A stretch of 44,019 nt of DNA from Nocardiopsis ansamitocini (GTDB taxonomy: Bacteria; Actinomycetota; Actinomycetes; Streptosporangiales; Streptosporangiaceae), in the NCBI RefSeq assembly GCF_030268225.1, contig NZ_BSQG01000011.1, positions 99,219 through 143,237 of the forward strand, read 5' to 3'. Below the pieces are notes generated by a model that was not told the origin of the DNA, ran no database searches, and saw nothing but the letters and a program-made list of their open reading frames with translations. Positions 8,069 to 16,398 of the stretch are shown in pieces. A program made the translations under genes and the position numbers. The number at the start of each line of letters is the position of its first letter. Positions within the stretch are counted from its first letter, which is position 1.

Positions 8069-8413
8069 ATGCGATCCGACGAGTCCGACGACCGACTCAA
8101 TCGGGCCTTCCTGGCACTGGCCGACCCGGTGCGGCGGGCCATGATCGCGCGACTGTCCCGCGGACCGGCCACCGTGAACGAACTCGCGGAGCCGTTCTCG
8201 ATCAGCAAACAGGCCGTGTCCAAACACGTGCAGGTGCTCGAAGCCGCCGGACTGATCACCCGGTCGCGCGACGCACAGCGCCGCCCCTGCCACCTGGTCC
8301 CCGAGACGCTCGAAGCGCTCACCGCCTGGATCGACGCCTACCGGCTCACCGCCGAGCGGCAGTTCCGCCGACTCGACTCGGTACTGGACACTCTCAAGGA
8401 GACAGAACGATGA
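8069..8413 (+). CDS. ArsR family winged-helix regulator
   Basis: The product is a 114-residue protein. 'RAFLALADPVRRAMIARLS' is the start of the wHTH fold, and 'FSISKQAVSKHVQVLEAAGL' forms the recognition helix. The wing 'ITRSRDAQRRPCHL' follows. It lacks the CxC metal motif of metal sensors and resembles the SdpR/YczG branch that pairs with SRPBCC proteins. ATG at 8069 follows a purine-rich AGAAAAGG. The stop overlaps the next start as ATGA, so it is co-translated with the SRPBCC gene. It probably represses this operon through the dyad at 8035-8050. Confidence 0.9.
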   Translation: MRSDESDDRLNRAFLALADPVRRAMIARLSRGPATVNELAEPFSISKQAVSKHVQVLEAAGLITRSRDAQRRPCHLVPETLEALTAWIDAYRLTAERQFRRLDSVLDTLKETER

Positions 8414-8901
8414 CCGACAAGCCCGTCACCATCACCGCACGGCCCGATGTTCCGTTCATCGACGTGGTGCGCGAGTTCGACGCCCCCGTTGCCAGCGTCT
8501 ACCGGGCCTACACCGACCCGGAACTGGTCGTGCGCTGGCTGGGCCCCCGCGAACTGACCATGAAGCTGACCGAGTTCGACGTACGCGAGGGCGGTTCGTG
8601 GTCCTACACCCACTACGACCCCGAGGGCAACGGCTACGACTTCCGGGGCGTCTTCCACAGCGTCGTCCCTGACGAACGTCTGGTGCAGACGTTCGAGTTC
8701 GGGGGCGCTCCCGGGCATGTCAGCCTCGACTCGGCGACCTTCGAGGACATCGGCGGCAACCGCACCCGGCTTGTCACGCACTCGGTGTTCCAGTCCGTCG
8801 AGGACCGCGACGCGATGGTCGCGGGCGACATGGAACGCGGCGTGACCGACTCCATGAACCGGCTCGCCGAGGTGCTCGCCGGCACCGCGAAAGCGGGATG
8901 A
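8410..8901 (+). CDS. SRPBCC (AHSA1-like) protein
   Basis: This 163-residue START/Bet v1-type fold protein has the AHSA1 hallmark 'VREFDAPVASVYRAYTDPEL' followed by VRWLGP. It ends in the usual C-terminal helix, 'GDMERGVTDSMNRLAEVL'. Such proteins bind hydrophobic ligands in a helix-grip cavity. They are often encoded with ArsR repressors, where the ligand link is suspected but unproven. The ATG overlaps the ArsR stop by four bases. A long hairpin with a T run ends the operon at 8930-8986. Confidence 0.9.
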   Translation: MTDKPVTITARPDVPFIDVVREFDAPVASVYRAYTDPELVVRWLGPRELTMKLTEFDVREGGSWSYTHYDPEGNGYDFRGVFHSVVPDERLVQTFEFGGAPGHVSLDSATFEDIGGNRTRLVTHSVFQSVEDRDAMVAGDMERGVTDSMNRLAEVLAGTAKAG

Positions 8902-8929
8902 ACGCGAAGGACACCACTATCGAAGGGGC

Positions 8930-8986
8930 CCGTTCGGCGCGGGTGTCGGACGCCACGGCCGGCCGGCATCCGCACCGAACGGCTTT
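8930..8986 (+). terminator. Long hairpin terminator after ArsR-SRPBCC
   Basis: CCGTTCGGCGCGGGTGTCGG pairs with CCGGCATCCGCACCGAACGG at 8963-8982; the few mismatches become G-U pairs in RNA. CTTTT follows immediately. It starts 28 bases after the SRPBCC stop. Confidence 0.75.
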
Positions 8987-9054
8987 TCCGGGACAGACGG
9001 CGCGAAGTCATCTACGCTCTAACGACGTCCAACCGGCGTCGAGAAGGAGCGGAA

Positions 9055-9657
9055 ATGGCGGATGAGACCGAGTTCTCCCAGCTGGCCGGGTTCCTCTACG
9101 AGACCGGGCTCATGAAGCGCTACAAGCGCACCGGATGGCACATCGCCGGGATCAACAACCCCGAGAGCATCGCCGACCACAGCTTTCGCGCGGGTGTCAT
9201 CGCCGCCGCACTCGCCGCACTCGAAGGAGCCGACCCCGACCGCGCAGCACTCCTGGCCCTGTTCCACGACACCCAGGAGACCCGGATCACCGACATCCCT
9301 TACGTCGCCAAACGCTACCTCTCGGCGACATCCAACGAGGAGGTGACGGCCGACCAGGTCAGCGGTCTTCCCGCGGCGGTGGCCGACATGGTCGGCCGGG
9401 TAGTGGGCGAGTACGAGGCCAAGGAGTCCCTGGAAGCGCGCTGTGCGCGCGACGCCGACAAGCTGGAGTGCCTGTTGCAGGCGGTGGAGTACCGTGCCCA
9501 GGGAAACACCAACACCCAGTCCTGGATCGACACGTCCCTGGCCGCGCTACAGACCACCTCGGCCAAACGCCTCGCCGAAGAAGCCCTGCGCGCCGACTCC
9601 CTGGACTGGATGCACACCGCCCTGGAACGTCCCGTCCTCCCCGGAAAGAGCGGATGA
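9055..9657 (+). CDS. HD-domain phosphohydrolase (YfbR/HDDC2-like)
   Basis: The 200-residue HD protein shows the metal-binding set ADHSFR (His), LFHDTQE (HD) and RDADKLEC (distal Asp). The spacing fits the YfbR/HDDC2 group of 5'-deoxynucleotidases. 'KRYKRTGWHIAGINNPESIA' before the first His is typical of the group. The start ATG 9055 has a purine-rich AAGGAGCGGAA upstream. The probable reaction is dephosphorylation of deoxynucleoside 5'-monophosphates, a housekeeping nucleotide salvage step. It is monocistronic, with no obvious terminator before the convergent MFS gene. Confidence 0.85.
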   Translation: MADETEFSQLAGFLYETGLMKRYKRTGWHIAGINNPESIADHSFRAGVIAAALAALEGADPDRAALLALFHDTQETRITDIPYVAKRYLSATSNEEVTADQVSGLPAAVADMVGRVVGEYEAKESLEARCARDADKLECLLQAVEYRAQGNTNTQSWIDTSLAALQTTSAKRLAEEALRADSLDWMHTALERPVLPGKSG

Positions 9658-9750
9658 GCGGCCCTCACCACCACCGGCAGCGCAGCTGAACTTCGGGGCG
9701 AAGAAGTGCCGGACCCGAGGCGGCTTCGGGGCTGCGCCGGGCTGTCCTCG

Positions 9751-10905
9751 TCACCGGTTCGACCGTGTGGAGACCACGCGTCCCAACGTGAGGACCAGGA
9801 CCAGTCCCGCCACCCCGGCGGCGGCGACCACCCGGTGCGGGGCGAAGAACTCCGCAGCGGCCCCCGCAGCGGCGAACCCCAGCCCCTGGGCGAGCATCAA
9901 TCCGGCCGAGGCCAGCGCCAGGACGCGTCCGCGCGCGTCATCGGGGATGGCATCCAGGATTCGCCGGTCCAGGCCGAGCAGATAACCGAACCCCGTCCCC
10001 GACACCACCAGCAGCACAGCTATGACCGTGGCCCCCGGGTCGAGGAGGAACAACGGCAGGGGGGCAAAGACCACGAGCGCCATGGGCACCGTGCACCGAT
10101 CTCTGAGTCGCGCGCCGAACAGGACGCCCACGAGCAGGTTGCCGAGGATCATTCCGGTGGGCCACGCGCAGAGCAGTATCCCCGTCAGGGCCGGCCCGCC
10201 GCCCATGCGGCCGACGAAGGCGACCACCAGCGCTTCCGGGGCGACCGCCAACGCCGGAGGCAGCCAAGCGAACAACAGCAGACAGCGCAGGAGTGGGAGC
10301 CGAAACGCGGTCGCCACGCCCGCGACCGAGTGTCCGACGATGGAGCCCCCGCCGGTGGAGGCACTGTTTCGCGCGGGTCGGGCGCGCACGCCCAGTCTCA
10401 GGACCAGGCCGGAGGCCGCCATCGCGCCCGCCGCGACCAGCAGGGCGGTCGTGGTCGGGACGAGGGTCAACAGCATCCCGCCGAAAGCGAACCCGGCGAT
10501 CTGCGCGGTCTGTACGGCGATCCGCAGCAGGGCACGGCCCAGTGGGTAGCCCCCACCGGGCAGGAGGTCGGGCAGCGCGGCGGCTCTGGCCCCCTGGAAG
10601 ATCGGCGCGATGGTCCCGTTGACCATCAGGAGCAGCAGCAGAACCAGGAACGGCAGGCCCGGCACCGCCATGCACGCCAGGAAACCGGCGCTCACGCACT
10701 GGGTGGCCACCATCACCGGACGGACCGGAAAACGATCGGCGACGGCACCGAGCAGCACTGCGCCGAGGAGGTAGGGGACGAAGCCCAGCGCGAAGACCAG
10801 CGCCGACGGTAAGGGCGAGTGGGTCCGCTGGTAGATCAGTACCGACAGGGTCGACTGGGCGGCGACCTGGGCCAGGATCGCCGCCGGCCGAGGCGGACGC
10901 ACCAC
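9751..10905 (-). CDS. MFS transporter
   Basis: The 384-residue protein has about eleven hydrophobic helices. The MFS loop 2-3 signature 'AVLLGAVADRFPVRPVMVA' appears near residue 55. An internal 'GLDRRILDAIPDDARGRVLA' matches the MFS_3-type exporters, whose loop carries 'R.F..IPD..RGRA.'. The N-terminus looks about 25 residues short: the first helix begins almost at the start codon. GTG at 10903-10905 is nonetheless the best start, because the divergent hydrolase begins only 44 bases away. It may be a slightly truncated exporter. The substrate is unknown. Confidence 0.8.
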   Translation of the reverse strand: MVRPPRPAAILAQVAAQSTLSVLIYQRTHSPLPSALVFALGFVPYLLGAVLLGAVADRFPVRPVMVATQCVSAGFLACMAVPGLPFLVLLLLLMVNGTIAPIFQGARAAALPDLLPGGGYPLGRALLRIAVQTAQIAGFAFGGMLLTLVPTTTALLVAAGAMAASGLVLRLGVRARPARNSASTGGGSIVGHSVAGVATAFRLPLLRCLLLFAWLPPALAVAPEALVVAFVGRMGGGPALTGILLCAWPTGMILGNLLVGVLFGARLRDRCTVPMALVVFAPLPLFLLDPGATVIAVLLVVSGTGFGYLLGLDRRILDAIPDDARGRVLALASAGLMLAQGLGFAAAGAAAEFFAPHRVVAAAGVAGLVLVLTLGRVVSTRSNR

Positions 10906-10949
10906 CTCGCAACGCCCTGGGCCGCCGCGTTCCCTAGCATTGGAGTCAC

Positions 10950-11732
10950 GTGCACCCCGGCGAGAGGACTCCCCCGTTGTATGTTGACGAGAGCGGCACC
11001 CCAGGCCGGCCGGGTCTGCTGTTCGTCCACGGTGGTGGTGTCGCCGGCTGGATGTGGGAACACCAGCGCGCGCATTTCTCCGCCGACCACCATGTGCTGG
11101 TCCCCGACCTCCCGGGACACGGCAGGAGCGCGGAACAGGCGTACACGTCCAACCGCGCCGCAGCCGAAGCGCTCGCAGAACTGATCGCGCAGCGCACCGA
11201 CGGGGGGCGCGCCTCCGTCGTGGGCTTCTCGATCGGCGCCCAGGTCACGATCGAACTGGTGAGCCGGTTTCCCCACCTGGTGAACAGTGCCGTGATCGTG
11301 AGTGCGCTCGCCCGACCGGTGCGGGTCGGCCCTCTTCTGCCGGGGCTGATGGCGGTGACCGCGCCGTTGGCGCGCAATCGCCTTTTCGCGCGGGCCCAGG
11401 CCCGCGCCCTCCGGCTCCCCGACGAACGGTTTGAGGACTACTTCCGCGATTCACGGGCGATGAGCCGGCCGACACTGGCCGCGATCGGTCGGGAGAACTT
11501 CTCTTTCCGCATCCCCGAGGAGTGGGACGTCCAACACGTACCGTCGCTGATCATGGCCGGCGACCGCGAACCGAAGGCGCTGCTGGACTCCGTCCGCGAA
11601 CTGCACCGGCGAGCGGCCGACAGCGAGCTCTACGTCGCGCCCGGTCTCGGGCACGGCATCCCGCTCCAGACCCCGGACGACTTCAACGCCCGTGTGCGGA
11701 CCTGGCTCGACCGTGGTCGAAGAGTCGCCTAG
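10950..11732 (+). CDS. Alpha/beta hydrolase
   Basis: The product has 260 residues. The oxyanion loop is 'LLFVHGGGVAGWMW', the nucleophile elbow is 'VVGFSIGAQVT' (Gly-Phe-Ser-Ile-Gly), an acidic candidate lies in MAGDREP, and the catalytic His is in 'APGLGHGIPLQ'. GTG at 10950 has a TAGCAT -10-like box 10 bases upstream and no clear ribosome site, so the mRNA may be leaderless. It is divergent from the MFS gene with only 44 bases between. Its TAG stop shares the four bases CTAG with the stop of the convergent gene. The substrate is not predictable. Confidence 0.85.
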   Translation: MHPGERTPPLYVDESGTPGRPGLLFVHGGGVAGWMWEHQRAHFSADHHVLVPDLPGHGRSAEQAYTSNRAAAEALAELIAQRTDGGRASVVGFSIGAQVTIELVSRFPHLVNSAVIVSALARPVRVGPLLPGLMAVTAPLARNRLFARAQARALRLPDERFEDYFRDSRAMSRPTLAAIGRENFSFRIPEEWDVQHVPSLIMAGDREPKALLDSVRELHRRAADSELYVAPGLGHGIPLQTPDDFNARVRTWLDRGRRVA

Positions 11733-12175
11733 GGGCGGTCTGTCCGGTCCTCGGGGCGGGGTACCGGATCAGCGCGTGGTAAGAAAGGGAACCCCTCGTC
11801 GCCGGGGGGACCACGCCTCTTCGGCGCCTGGTCGATCAACTTCTCGGCACGGACCCGGTCGATGAGGACCTGGAGGGGGTTGTCGCCGCGTTCCTCGTCC
11901 CACACCGCGATGAGACCGTCGACGACGGTGATGCGAACCGCTCGGCCGATGATCTTCCCGGCGCGCCGACCCACCCTGCGGATCCGTACCCGCTCGGCCT
12001 CTCCGCAGGCGATCACCGTGGCTCCGTGGGTCCGCAGCTCTTCGGCGACGGCTTGTGCGTGTTCCTCGAAACGATCGGCTTCTTCGCGCTGGCGATGCTC
12101 ATGGCGTTTTCGCCGTTCCCTGACGGTGCGGGCCGACTCGATCGGGCGAACGTTGTCCGGAACGTCATCGATCAT
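11729..12175 (-). CDS. Hypothetical protein with Arg/Glu-rich helical start
   Basis: This is a 148-residue protein I do not recognise. Residues ~12-55 form a highly charged helix, 'RTVRERRKRHEHRQREEADR', likely coiled coil. A compact middle follows, 'RVRIRRVGRRAGKIIGRAVR', with hydrophobic strands ITVVDGLIAVWDE. A Pro/Arg-rich tail ends the protein. ATG 12175 is chosen since the upstream extension is low-complexity and overlaps the next gene. It lies downstream of the sigma region-4 gene in the same direction, 82 bases apart, and could be its partner. The basic patches suggest nucleic-acid contact, but that is a guess. Confidence 0.6.
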   Translation of the reverse strand: MIDDVPDNVRPIESARTVRERRKRHEHRQREEADRFEEHAQAVAEELRTHGATVIACGEAERVRIRRVGRRAGKIIGRAVRITVVDGLIAVWDEERGDNPLQVLIDRVRAEKLIDQAPKRRGPPGDEGFPFLPRADPVPRPEDRTDRP

Positions 12176-12257
12176 GTTCAAAAGCCTGCAATCAGGGGGC
12201 GTACCGCCCCCGTTGTCGACGAATGTCTCGGTGCGACCGGAAGTAAAGCCGTGTGGT

Positions 12258-12563
12258 TCAGGTCGTGACGACCAGTTCGGCATGAAGTCGGCTGAGCGTG
12301 TGCTCGATGATCTGGCGGACGTCCTCTTCGGGGACGCCGACTGCGGCCGAGATCTCGGCCTGGGTCTTCTGACCGAAGAAGCACAGCAGGAGAATTCGGC
12401 GCTCCTGGGCGCTGAACAGGGACAATGCGCTTTGGAGCGCTTCGCGGGTCATCGCCTGGGAAAACGGGTTCGGACCGGTTTCCCCGACACGCCGGTCCCC
12501 TGACTGTCGGGTTCCGGCGGTGTGTGCGGGCCGTGCGGTGATCCTCGTGCCCAAGGTTGTCAT
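12258..12563 (-). CDS. Orphan sigma-70 region 4 protein
   Basis: This 101-residue protein ends in a complete region-4 HTH. The region reads 'LFSAQERRILLLCFFGQKTQ', continuing AEISAAVGVPEEDVRQII and ending in TLSRLHAEL. It resembles region 4 of SigB/SigF-type factors. No region 2, needed for core binding and -10 melting, is encoded anywhere nearby. The N-terminal 40 residues are low-complexity. ATG 12563 has GAGAGGA nine bases upstream. It may be a stand-alone -35 binder, a sigma antagonist or a fragment of a former sigma factor; the intact frame and ribosome site favour a functional small protein. Confidence 0.7.
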   Translation of the reverse strand: MTTLGTRITARPAHTAGTRQSGDRRVGETGPNPFSQAMTREALQSALSLFSAQERRILLLCFFGQKTQAEISAAVGVPEEDVRQIIEHTLSRLHAELVVTT

Positions 12564-12840
12564 GTGGAGATGTCCTCTCTTCACTTGGCGGATCGGCTGT
12601 CAAGTGGAAAGAGACGGACTTCTTCACCGTTACCGCGCCGTGTGCACCGACACCGCGGCTGGTCGCCGTGGGGTCTGCACTCCGGAGCCGGGTTTCCCAT
12701 CGGGCAGCGCCTTGGTGCTGCTGACCGCCCTGCCCGGCACGGGGGCGGCCAAACACCCTGCTCCCGATGGCATCCGATCGGTTGCCGGTGAACACGGCGG
12801 GGTCGGTCACACCAGAGCGGACTCCCGAGCCGTGGGCGAA

Positions 12841-12877
12841 GCGCCCCGAACCGTTTCGGCGCTCCGGTTCGGGGCGC
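12841..12877 (-). terminator. 13-bp stem terminator of the carbonic anhydrase gene
   Basis: GCGCCCCGAACCG at 12841-12853 pairs perfectly with CGGTTCGGGGCGC at 12865-12877 around an 11-base loop. It lies 15 bases beyond the carbonic anhydrase stop. There is no T tract. The rest of 12585-12891 holds no gene, only the probable promoter of the sigma-like gene. Confidence 0.75.
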
Positions 12878-12891
12878 GCTGACGGACTTTC

Positions 12892-13590
12892 CTAGTCGAG
12901 GAAGCGGACCTCGGAACTGTCCAATTCGTAGCGGGCGGCGACGACGCGCAGCTCACCGCTATCGACGTGCCCGACGAGGTCGGGATCAAAACGCAGGGTC
13001 TCGGCGATGTGGAGGGCGTTGGCGGAGACACAGGCGTCGACGAAGTCTTCTCCGTCGTCGGGGGTGGCATCGACCACGGGCAGGATCTGCTCGACGAGGT
13101 AGCCGATGTGGCCCTCGGGCAGCTCGCCTCCGCGGTGGGTCTCGACCGCCGCGGTGACGGCACCGCAGCCGGCATGGCCCAGAACCACGATGAGGGGGAT
13201 GTGCAGGTGCTCGACGCCGTAGCTGATGCTGCCGAGGACCGATTCGTCGAGGACCTGGCCGGCCGAGCGAATACTGAAGAGGTCGCCCAGACCGCGGTCG
13301 AATACGAGTTCGGCGGGTACGCGTGAGTCCGCGCAGCCGAGGACGAGGGCGAAAGGATTCTGGCCGGAGAGCACCTGGCCGCGGCGGCGCGCGCCTTCAT
13401 TGGGGTGCTTCTGCTCGAAACGCCGCCACCGGCGGTTGCCCTGCTTCAACAGTTTCAGGGCGGCGTCGGCGTCAGGGGCGTGCACGGGGGCGAGGGGAGC
13501 GGCGGCGGCTGCGGTCGCCGCTCCGCCGAACAGAAGTCCGGTACCGCTGACGATGGAAGCACGTAAAGCGGTACGCCGTGAAATTGCCAT
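12892..13590 (-). CDS. Exported beta-class carbonic anhydrase
   Basis: The 232-residue protein hydrates CO2. Zinc ligands of a type-I beta-carbonic anhydrase are visible: Cys86 and Asp88 in GCADSR, and His139 and Cys142 in LGHAGCGA. The catalytic Arg90 is present. A Tat-type signal precedes the enzyme: 'ISRRTALRASIVSGTGLLFG', then an alanine-rich cleavage region near residue 32. This places it outside the membrane. ATG 13590 is chosen because it puts the RR motif five residues in; an upstream extension would bury it. It is monocistronic with an AT-rich promoter region at 13600-13730. Confidence 0.9.
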   Translation of the reverse strand: MAISRRTALRASIVSGTGLLFGGAATAAAAAPLAPVHAPDADAALKLLKQGNRRWRRFEQKHPNEGARRRGQVLSGQNPFALVLGCADSRVPAELVFDRGLGDLFSIRSAGQVLDESVLGSISYGVEHLHIPLIVVLGHAGCGAVTAAVETHRGGELPEGHIGYLVEQILPVVDATPDDGEDFVDACVSANALHIAETLRFDPDLVGHVDSGELRVVAARYELDSSEVRFLD

Positions 13591-13639
13591 GGAGGTTCCC
13601 AATCCAGCCACACAAATGGGGGCAGAAGACACAAAAACG

Positions 13640-14074
13640 AGGAAACCATAGACCTAAGCCTCTTGACTTTGCAATAAATTTCATGACTTGAGATTTTTTG
13701 TAACTGAATAGATGTCTTGGCACTAATGAAAACCGTTTGCGAGGTATTGCTTCCGCAGTGGCCAAAGGGGTGGGACACGACTCCTCGGCCAGGACTGTCA
13801 CCGGGGACGGCAGAGCCGGTGCGGATCGGGTGTCTTGGACTCATGGGACTGAACCCGGCACTCGGTGGGCGTCTGCGCCGCATCCCCACCGTGCGCCAAC
13901 TCGCCCGCCCCGTCAGACGGGACGGCCCGGAGTGCTTTGCCCTCTGTCGCGAGGTATAGCGGGACCTGCGATCAGACACCCCTGAGAAGATTCCCGCTGT
14001 GAAGGCCGAAGAGGGACGCCGAAGAAATTCCAGGTAGAGGACTTCGCCTGCTCCTTGAGTTAGCCGGCCCTCTT
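13640..14074. other. Intergenic region with AT-rich promoter stretch
   Basis: No gene is recognised. The first ~100 bases are clearly AT-rich and probably contain the leftward carbonic anhydrase promoter. TTGCAA on the minus strand, near 13674, is a candidate -35. The remainder is GC-rich, with frames that do not resemble proteins. Confidence 0.35.
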
Positions 14075-14248
14075 CTAGAACCTGAACCCACGGCTGGTGA
14101 ACTGGCCATCGGAGGACGAGATAGTCACGGTGACGCTCTGCGCAGAGGTGACGAAGTCGTTGGCGATGATGTCACCGGAGGTGGCTGTGCGTTCCCAGTA
14201 GGCATTGCTGCGGGTGGTGTCGGAGGGGCAGTGGCGGTGCAGGTGAGT
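14075..14248 (-). pseudogene. C-terminal fragment of a beta-rich secreted protein
   Basis: One minus-strand frame encodes 57 residues ending at TAG (14075-14077). It includes 'SNAYWERTATSGDIIANDFV' and 'TVTISSSDGQFTSRGFRF', with a single Cys upstream. Alternating Ser/Thr/Val strands look like the final beta domain of an exported enzyme or adhesin. There is no start codon: an in-frame stop lies just upstream and no signal sequence is nearby. I read it as the tail left after deletion of a larger gene. The family is not identified. Confidence 0.4.
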
Positions 14249-14381
14249 GGCTCATTGCGCATCGGCGGAAACAGAGAATCCCGTACGCCCACCGCTGTGT
14301 GCCCGGCTTCGGTCAGGACTCCGGCGCCGAGGCCGTCCGTACCATCGCAGCCGCGGTGCAGAACGGCCTCGGCACACTGCT

Positions 14382-15152
14382 TCACGTGCGGTGGGCGCCG
14401 AGGCCCGTCACCCCCGGCGCCAGGTGGGGGAGCAGCACGAGGTCGGCGTCGTAGTCTCCTCGGTTCTGATAGCGATAGGGGATCGGCTCTGCGGTCGAAA
14501 GCGTGCGGAGCCGGTCGCGCAGTTCAGCGGTGATGGCCTCGTAACCGGTGACGGAGAGGCGATCCGCGCCGTGGACGGCGAATGGCGGAAGCACCGACAT
14601 CCCGCTGTACCAGAGCGTGCCGTGCTGCAACGGGAACAGCAGTTCTTCCAGTTCTCCGTTGACCCCGCGAGGGCCGACACTGCTCGCACGGGCGCCAAGG
14701 GTCACCAGGACCAACGCACGCTTACCGGCCAACGTGCCGTCTCCGTAGCGCAGGATCCGACCGTCGGGCCCCGGCTCGGTGACGCCGTAGGCGAAGCCCT
14801 TGACGAAGACACGGTCGAACCAGCCTTTGAGCATGGCGGGCATGCCGTACCACCACAGCGGGAACTGCACCACCAGGGTGTCGGCCCATTCGATCTTGGC
14901 CTGTTCGGCGCGGATGTCGGCGCTCAACCCGCCCGACGCGTGCGCGTTCTGGGACTCCGTCCCCACGACCAGCCGCTCGCGCGGGTCGTGTCCGAAGTCG
15001 CCGCTGTCGACGACCGGGTTCCACTTCATGGCGTAGAGGTCGGACAGGCATGTCTCGTGACCGTGTTCCCGCAGTGTCCGGAGGCCTTCGTCGCGCAGCG
15101 ATCCACCCAACGAGCGTTGCTCCGGGTGGGCGAAAACCCATAGCACCTTCAC
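14382..15152 (-). CDS. NAD(P)H:quinone oxidoreductase (flavodoxin-like)
   Basis: This 256-residue protein of the NQO1/MdaB group reduces quinones or drugs with an FMN/FAD cofactor. Recognisable are the flavin phosphate loop 'VLWVFAHPEQRSLGGSLRD', the 'DTLVVQFPLWWYGMPAMLKG' segment, and WFDRVFVKGFAYG, which are diagnostic. GTG 15152 (VKVLWVFAHP) follows AAAGAGG by eight bases and is preferred; GTG 15188 would add 12 hydrophilic residues. It stands alone and faces a 450-base intergenic gap. It probably serves in detoxification. Confidence 0.88.
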   Translation of the reverse strand: MKVLWVFAHPEQRSLGGSLRDEGLRTLREHGHETCLSDLYAMKWNPVVDSGDFGHDPRERLVVGTESQNAHASGGLSADIRAEQAKIEWADTLVVQFPLWWYGMPAMLKGWFDRVFVKGFAYGVTEPGPDGRILRYGDGTLAGKRALVLVTLGARASSVGPRGVNGELEELLFPLQHGTLWYSGMSVLPPFAVHGADRLSVTGYEAITAELRDRLRTLSTAEPIPYRYQNRGDYDADLVLLPHLAPGVTGLGAHRT

Positions 15153-15188
15153 GCCGTTCACCTCTTTGTCCTTGTTGTCGTCCGGCAC

Positions 15189-15631
15189 CGCTGACCCTGC
15201 GGGGAAGCGGCCGGCCCGTGAAAACGATCATGCTGGGCCGGGCACGTCCGAACCAGTGGCCGGGAAGCCAGCATGGAAAAGAATCGGGCCACCCGCGCGA
15301 CTGGCAGGGGACACCGGGTGTGCCCCTGGACGGCTCGCACACGGCCGATGCCGGCACGGACACGCCCGTTTCGGGCGCGTGGCGAACCGCAGCGAGCATC
15401 CGCTGTTGCGCCGTCGCCGCTCGCCACCGCTGTTGCCCCCTGGGAGCTGCTCTTTCCCGCCGGCACCGGGCATGCTCCCGTGCGGCGACCCGCCGGGCAC
15501 ATCGGCTGCGCAATCGGGGAAGACTGGAAAGGGGTCCGGATGGGCAATGATGTCGGTGCGCCACCGAAACCGCGTGGACGTTTCTTCGGAGCACTGCCGC
15601 AACCGTGCCCGCCAACGCTAGGAGAGCCCCG
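15189..15631. other. Intergenic region, no gene recognised
   Basis: This is a divergent gap between the quinone reductase and the Pro/Gly-rich membrane protein. A short dyad, ATGCTGG at 15229-15235 and CCAGCAT at 15266-15272, lies upstream of the reductase and could be an operator. Nothing else is supported. Confidence 0.35.
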
Positions 15632-16204
15632 GTGTATCCACCGCCTTCCGACCGACCCTCCGGCCCGCAGGGGCAACCGCAGTACCCTGGACCGCCGCCG
15701 GAATATGCGGGATACGGGCCCTACCAGGGATACCCGGGGTACGGGGGATCCGGGGCACGGCCGGGCTATCAGCCCGTACCGACGAGTATGCCGGGCGCGT
15801 CGGTGGCAGTACGCGTGCTCATGATCATCGCCGCTGTGATCGGTTTCCTGATCGCCGCGTTCTGCGTCTTCCTCATCAGCGTGCCCGAAGCGGTGGAAGG
15901 CATGAAGGCCTCCGCCCGGGGCCAGGGGTATGCCGTCAGCGAAGGAGCCATCACCGGGATCGTGGGGGCCGTGATCGGTGTCGTCGCCGGCTACTCGCTG
16001 ATCTCGCTCGTCCTGGCGCTGCTTCTGGGCAGACGCTCCCTCGGCGTGTACTGGACCGTCATGGCCTTCCAGATCCTGATAGCGCTGTTCGGGCTGCTTC
16101 TCGTCGTGGGAGGCGGGTACGGCAGCATCGTCTTCGTCCTCTTCGCCGCGCTACTGATCGGGTTGCTCAGCCCACGAAGCGTCCGGGACTACTACCGCGG
16201 CTGA
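15632..16204 (+). CDS. Pro/Gly/Tyr-rich multi-pass membrane protein
   Basis: The 190-residue protein has a low-complexity N-terminus, 'YAGYGPYQGYPGYGGSGARP'. Hydrophobic helices follow at about residues 58-84, 105-132, 136-160 and 162-180. GTG at 15632 is chosen because AGGAGA lies six bases upstream, whereas the longer frame has no ribosome site. Such tails occur on many actinobacterial membrane proteins without known function. The partial protein at the left edge of the window has a similar leader. No catalytic motif is visible. Confidence 0.7.
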   Translation: MYPPPSDRPSGPQGQPQYPGPPPEYAGYGPYQGYPGYGGSGARPGYQPVPTSMPGASVAVRVLMIIAAVIGFLIAAFCVFLISVPEAVEGMKASARGQGYAVSEGAITGIVGAVIGVVAGYSLISLVLALLLGRRSLGVYWTVMAFQILIALFGLLLVVGGGYGSIVFVLFAALLIGLLSPRSVRDYYRG

Positions 16205-16398
16205 GCGAACACCGCCCCAAAACAACCGAAAGCCCTCCATTTCACAGGAACCGCACGCCCGCAACACCGTCATGACGGTGCTTGGGCCGCTCAACCTCCG
16301 AAGCACCCGGGGAAGGCGGGCAAACGTCCCCGGTCGATATCGACCGGGACCGGCCGACCCACTTGTCGGCTTTCGATCCCGCACTCACCGTGGGAGCC

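Noticed and set aside
9706-10812. Long open plus-strand frame opposite the MFS gene
   Set aside because: Composition is Gln/Arg/His-rich shadow coding. The minus frame has clear MFS helices.
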